Positions 62,218-64,000 of a stretch of 64,000 nt of DNA are shown here, one piece after another (position 1 is the first letter of the stretch; each line of letters opens with the position of its first letter). Source of the DNA: Bacillus_BU sp051233475 (GTDB lineage Bacteria; Bacillota; Bacilli; Bacillales; Cytobacillaceae). The translations under genes were made by a program, and so were the position numbers. The notes under the pieces were generated by a model. It did no database searches and was not told the origin of the DNA. It saw only the letters and a list, made by a program, of their open reading frames with translations. The stretch covers positions 62,001 to 126,000 of the forward strand of contig NZ_JBKFGH010000020.1 in the NCBI RefSeq assembly GCF_051233475.1, read 5' to 3'.

Positions 62218-63324
62218 ATGAAAAATTTGAATAAACATACAAGTACGGACCTCCCTATTTACCAACTATATATTCATCCTTTTGATGTAAGTGAGATGAA
62301 AAAAGATATTTGGTGTGACGACCCCGTTCCGGCAAAATTGACAATTGAAAAAAAGAAACTAAATGTTGATATTTCCTACCGTGGCTCTCATATTCGAAAG
62401 CTTAAGAAAAAATCCTATCATCTACGTTTTATAAAGCCGGCCATGTATAGAAATTCGAAAGAAATGCATCTCAATGCAGAGTTTAAAGATCCTTCTTTAA
62501 TAAGAAACAAATTATCTTTAGATTTCTTCTCGGATATCGGTGTGCTATCCCCACGATCAAGACATGTATTTATTAAAATTAATGGCAAAAATGAGGGTGT
62601 TTACTTGGAATTAGAGTCTGTGGATGAAAATTTCTTAACATCAAGACAATTGCCATCCGGGGCTATTTTTTATGCAGTTGATGGCGATGCAAACTTCTCC
62701 TTGATAAGTGATTTAGATAAGGAAGTAAAAAAATCCTTAGATTTGGGGTATGAAAAAAAGGTTGGCTTAGAGCAGGATGAGTATTACTTACAGGAAATGA
62801 TATTCCAAGTAAACTCAATATTAAGAGCTGATTTTGAAAAAGAAATTGAAAAATATATAAATGTTGATAAATATCTCCGTTGGCTTTCAGGGGTGGTGTT
62901 TACCCAGAATTATGATGGTTTTGTTCATAATTATGCGTTATATAGAAACGGAGAAACCGGACAATTTGAGATGATTCCATGGGATTATGATGCGACCTGG
63001 GGAAGGGATGTCAACGGGAAATACATGAATGAAGATTATGTTAGAATCTTGGGTTTCAATACTTTAACAGCAAGGATTCTGGATGTGGATCCTTTTAGGA
63101 AAAAATACAAAGCTCTCCTCGAACAAATCATGAACCACCAATTTACAGTTGAATATATGAAACCATTAATCTATGAACTTACATCACAAATTCGACCGCA
63201 TGTCCTAATGGATCCATATGAAAAGGGAAATATTGATCAATTCGATAAAGAACCGGAATTTATTATTCGATATATCAAAGCAAGGACAAAATACTTAAAA
63301 AGTAAATTATATAAACTAGATTAG
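62218..63324 (+). CDS. cotH: Spore coat protein kinase CotH
   Basis: Atypical kinase of 368 residues that phosphorylates coat proteins and orders inner and outer coat assembly. YRGSHIRKLKKKSYHLRF is the conserved RGxxxR-type N-lobe, EGVYLELESVDENFL is the catalytic Glu segment and MIPWDYDATWGRD is the DYD-type metal motif. Length matches B. subtilis CotH. ATG 62218 is immediately after AAAGGG; TTG 62227 has better spacing and is an alternative. Transcribed toward cotB. Confidence 0.88.
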   Translation: MKNLNKHTSTDLPIYQLYIHPFDVSEMKKDIWCDDPVPAKLTIEKKKLNVDISYRGSHIRKLKKKSYHLRFIKPAMYRNSKEMHLNAEFKDPSLIRNKLSLDFFSDIGVLSPRSRHVFIKINGKNEGVYLELESVDENFLTSRQLPSGAIFYAVDGDANFSLISDLDKEVKKSLDLGYEKKVGLEQDEYYLQEMIFQVNSILRADFEKEIEKYINVDKYLRWLSGVVFTQNYDGFVHNYALYRNGETGQFEMIPWDYDATWGRDVNGKYMNEDYVRILGFNTLTARILDVDPFRKKYKALLEQIMNHQFTVEYMKPLIYELTSQIRPHVLMDPYEKGNIDQFDKEPEFIIRYIKARTKYLKSKLYKLD

Positions 63325-63447
63325 TGGTAGGGAAGTATAAATAATTTTTTTAAATAATTAGGCATGTTTACTAGGTCAATAGACACCAATGATACGTATA
63401 TATGGATTATAAATAACCATCATGGATATTTGACAAGGAGGATAATA

Positions 63448-64000
63448 ATGAACAATGACCTTGCTGAATCATATCACGCATTTCTTGAGTCGTTGAAAGG
63501 AAAGACCGTGACCATTTATCGAGGGGGGCCAGAGTCAAAAACAGGGTTGCTGCTTGATGTCAAAAGCGACTACGTAACTCTTTATTCACAAAACAACAAT
63601 AATAATAACAATCAAAACAATCAACAAAACAACCAACAAAACAATAATAATCAAAACTCAGTAATCTATTATCAAGCAAAACACGTAAAGAGTATTAGTG
63701 AGGATTCTATTACGAATTCAACGCAAACGACTCAAGTTAACCAAGAAAATGTAGAATTTTTAAAAGCAGAAGATTTTGTCGGTTTAATCAAAAATTTACT
63801 AAAAGAAACAATTCAGATCAACCAAGGTGGTCCGGAATCAAAATACGGTACATTGCTTGGTGTTTCAAATGATTTCATCGCTATATATACTGAAGATGAT
63901 GGAATTGTGTATTTCAATGTAAATCATGTAAAAAGTGTGAGCAAATATCAAGATAATAATAACAATCAAAACAGCCAGCAAAACAATCAAAACGTCCAAA
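63448..64000 (+). CDS. cotB: Spore coat protein CotB-like, 3' end outside window
   Basis: At least 184 residues, running off the window end. Two related domains carry TIYRGGPESKTGLLLDVKSDYV and QINQGGPESKYGTLLGVSND, which match the N-terminal repeats of Bacillus CotB. Between and after them are Asn/Gln-rich linkers (long N and Q runs). ATG with AAGGAGG. CotB is an outer-coat protein whose serine-rich C-terminus is phosphorylated by CotH; that part is not in view. Confidence 0.82.
   Translation, partial: MNNDLAESYHAFLESLKGKTVTIYRGGPESKTGLLLDVKSDYVTLYSQNNNNNNNQNNQQNNQQNNNNQNSVIYYQAKHVKSISEDSITNSTQTTQVNQENVEFLKAEDFVGLIKNLLKETIQINQGGPESKYGTLLGVSNDFIAIYTEDDGIVYFNVNHVKSVSKYQDNNNNQNSQQNNQNVQ

Overview
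The window is chromosomal DNA of a low-G+C, endospore-forming Bacillaceae bacterium. The evidence is a spore-coat cotG-like/cotH/cotB cluster, a YkuS-type protein, YhfH-type small proteins, a DUF1657 protein, YkpA- and YfkAB-type genes, Bacillus-type GGAGG ribosome sites with many TTG/GTG starts, and dense Rho-independent terminators. The genus cannot be fixed from sequence alone. No rRNA, tRNA, prophage, intact transposase or CRISPR array was seen.

Layout. 1-6.0 kb: end of a HutG-like gene, a D-Ala-D-Ala carboxypeptidase, an orphan molybdate permease, an ABC-F ATPase and a SCO1-like copper chaperone. 6.3-13 kb: an LrgA/LrgB pair, then a periplasmic nitrate reductase cluster (napA-napB-napD-napF) interrupted by a mobile repeat, and an MFS transporter. 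13-19.7 kb: small proteins, an MHYT-PAS-PAS sensor kinase, and a formate dehydrogenase-like gene whose in-frame TGA is read here as selenocysteine, with a SECIS-like hairpin straight after it. 19.8-23.1 kb: a twelve-unit 52-bp repeat array, a TcyABC-type amino-acid ABC transporter and a second mobile-repeat copy. 23-28.4 kb: coiled-coil, transporter, HesB-like and acidic proteins and a cardiolipin synthase. 28.5-34.7 kb: a non-canonical AddB/AddA-like nuclease-helicase pair. 35-39.9 kb: a metallo-beta-lactamase-fold protein, a SulP/ArsR pair and ilvE with a CodY-like box.

39.9-41.2 kb holds no credible gene. It contains another 52-bp array and about 1 kb of hairpin-rich DNA ending in a very strong terminator, proposed here as a candidate large structured RNA. 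41.3-43.2 kb: an HD-domain protein and an orphan trpB. 43.2-53.9 kb: a purine-degradation block running from adenine deaminase through xanthine dehydrogenase subunits, uricase, HIU hydrolase, OHCU decarboxylase, allantoinase and allantoate amidohydrolase. The molybdopterin subunit of xanthine dehydrogenase is absent, and a 17-codon mini-ORF stands just before the FAD subunit. 54-61 kb: secreted nuclease, SEC-C protein, radical SAM protein, acyl-CoA carboxylase beta subunit, Mug glycosylase and PpiB. 61.4-64 kb: cotG-like, cotH, and cotB running off the end.

Themes. Several genes depend on molybdenum (ModB, NapA, FdhF, xanthine dehydrogenase), and napA and fdhF both have FNR/CRP-like dyads about 30 bp ahead of a plausible -10, consistent with anaerobic control. 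The least explained signals are the intergenic repeats. Three families have a 51-52 bp pitch and inverted arms. A separate family with terminal inverted repeats has perfect 8-bp target duplications at two of its three copies.
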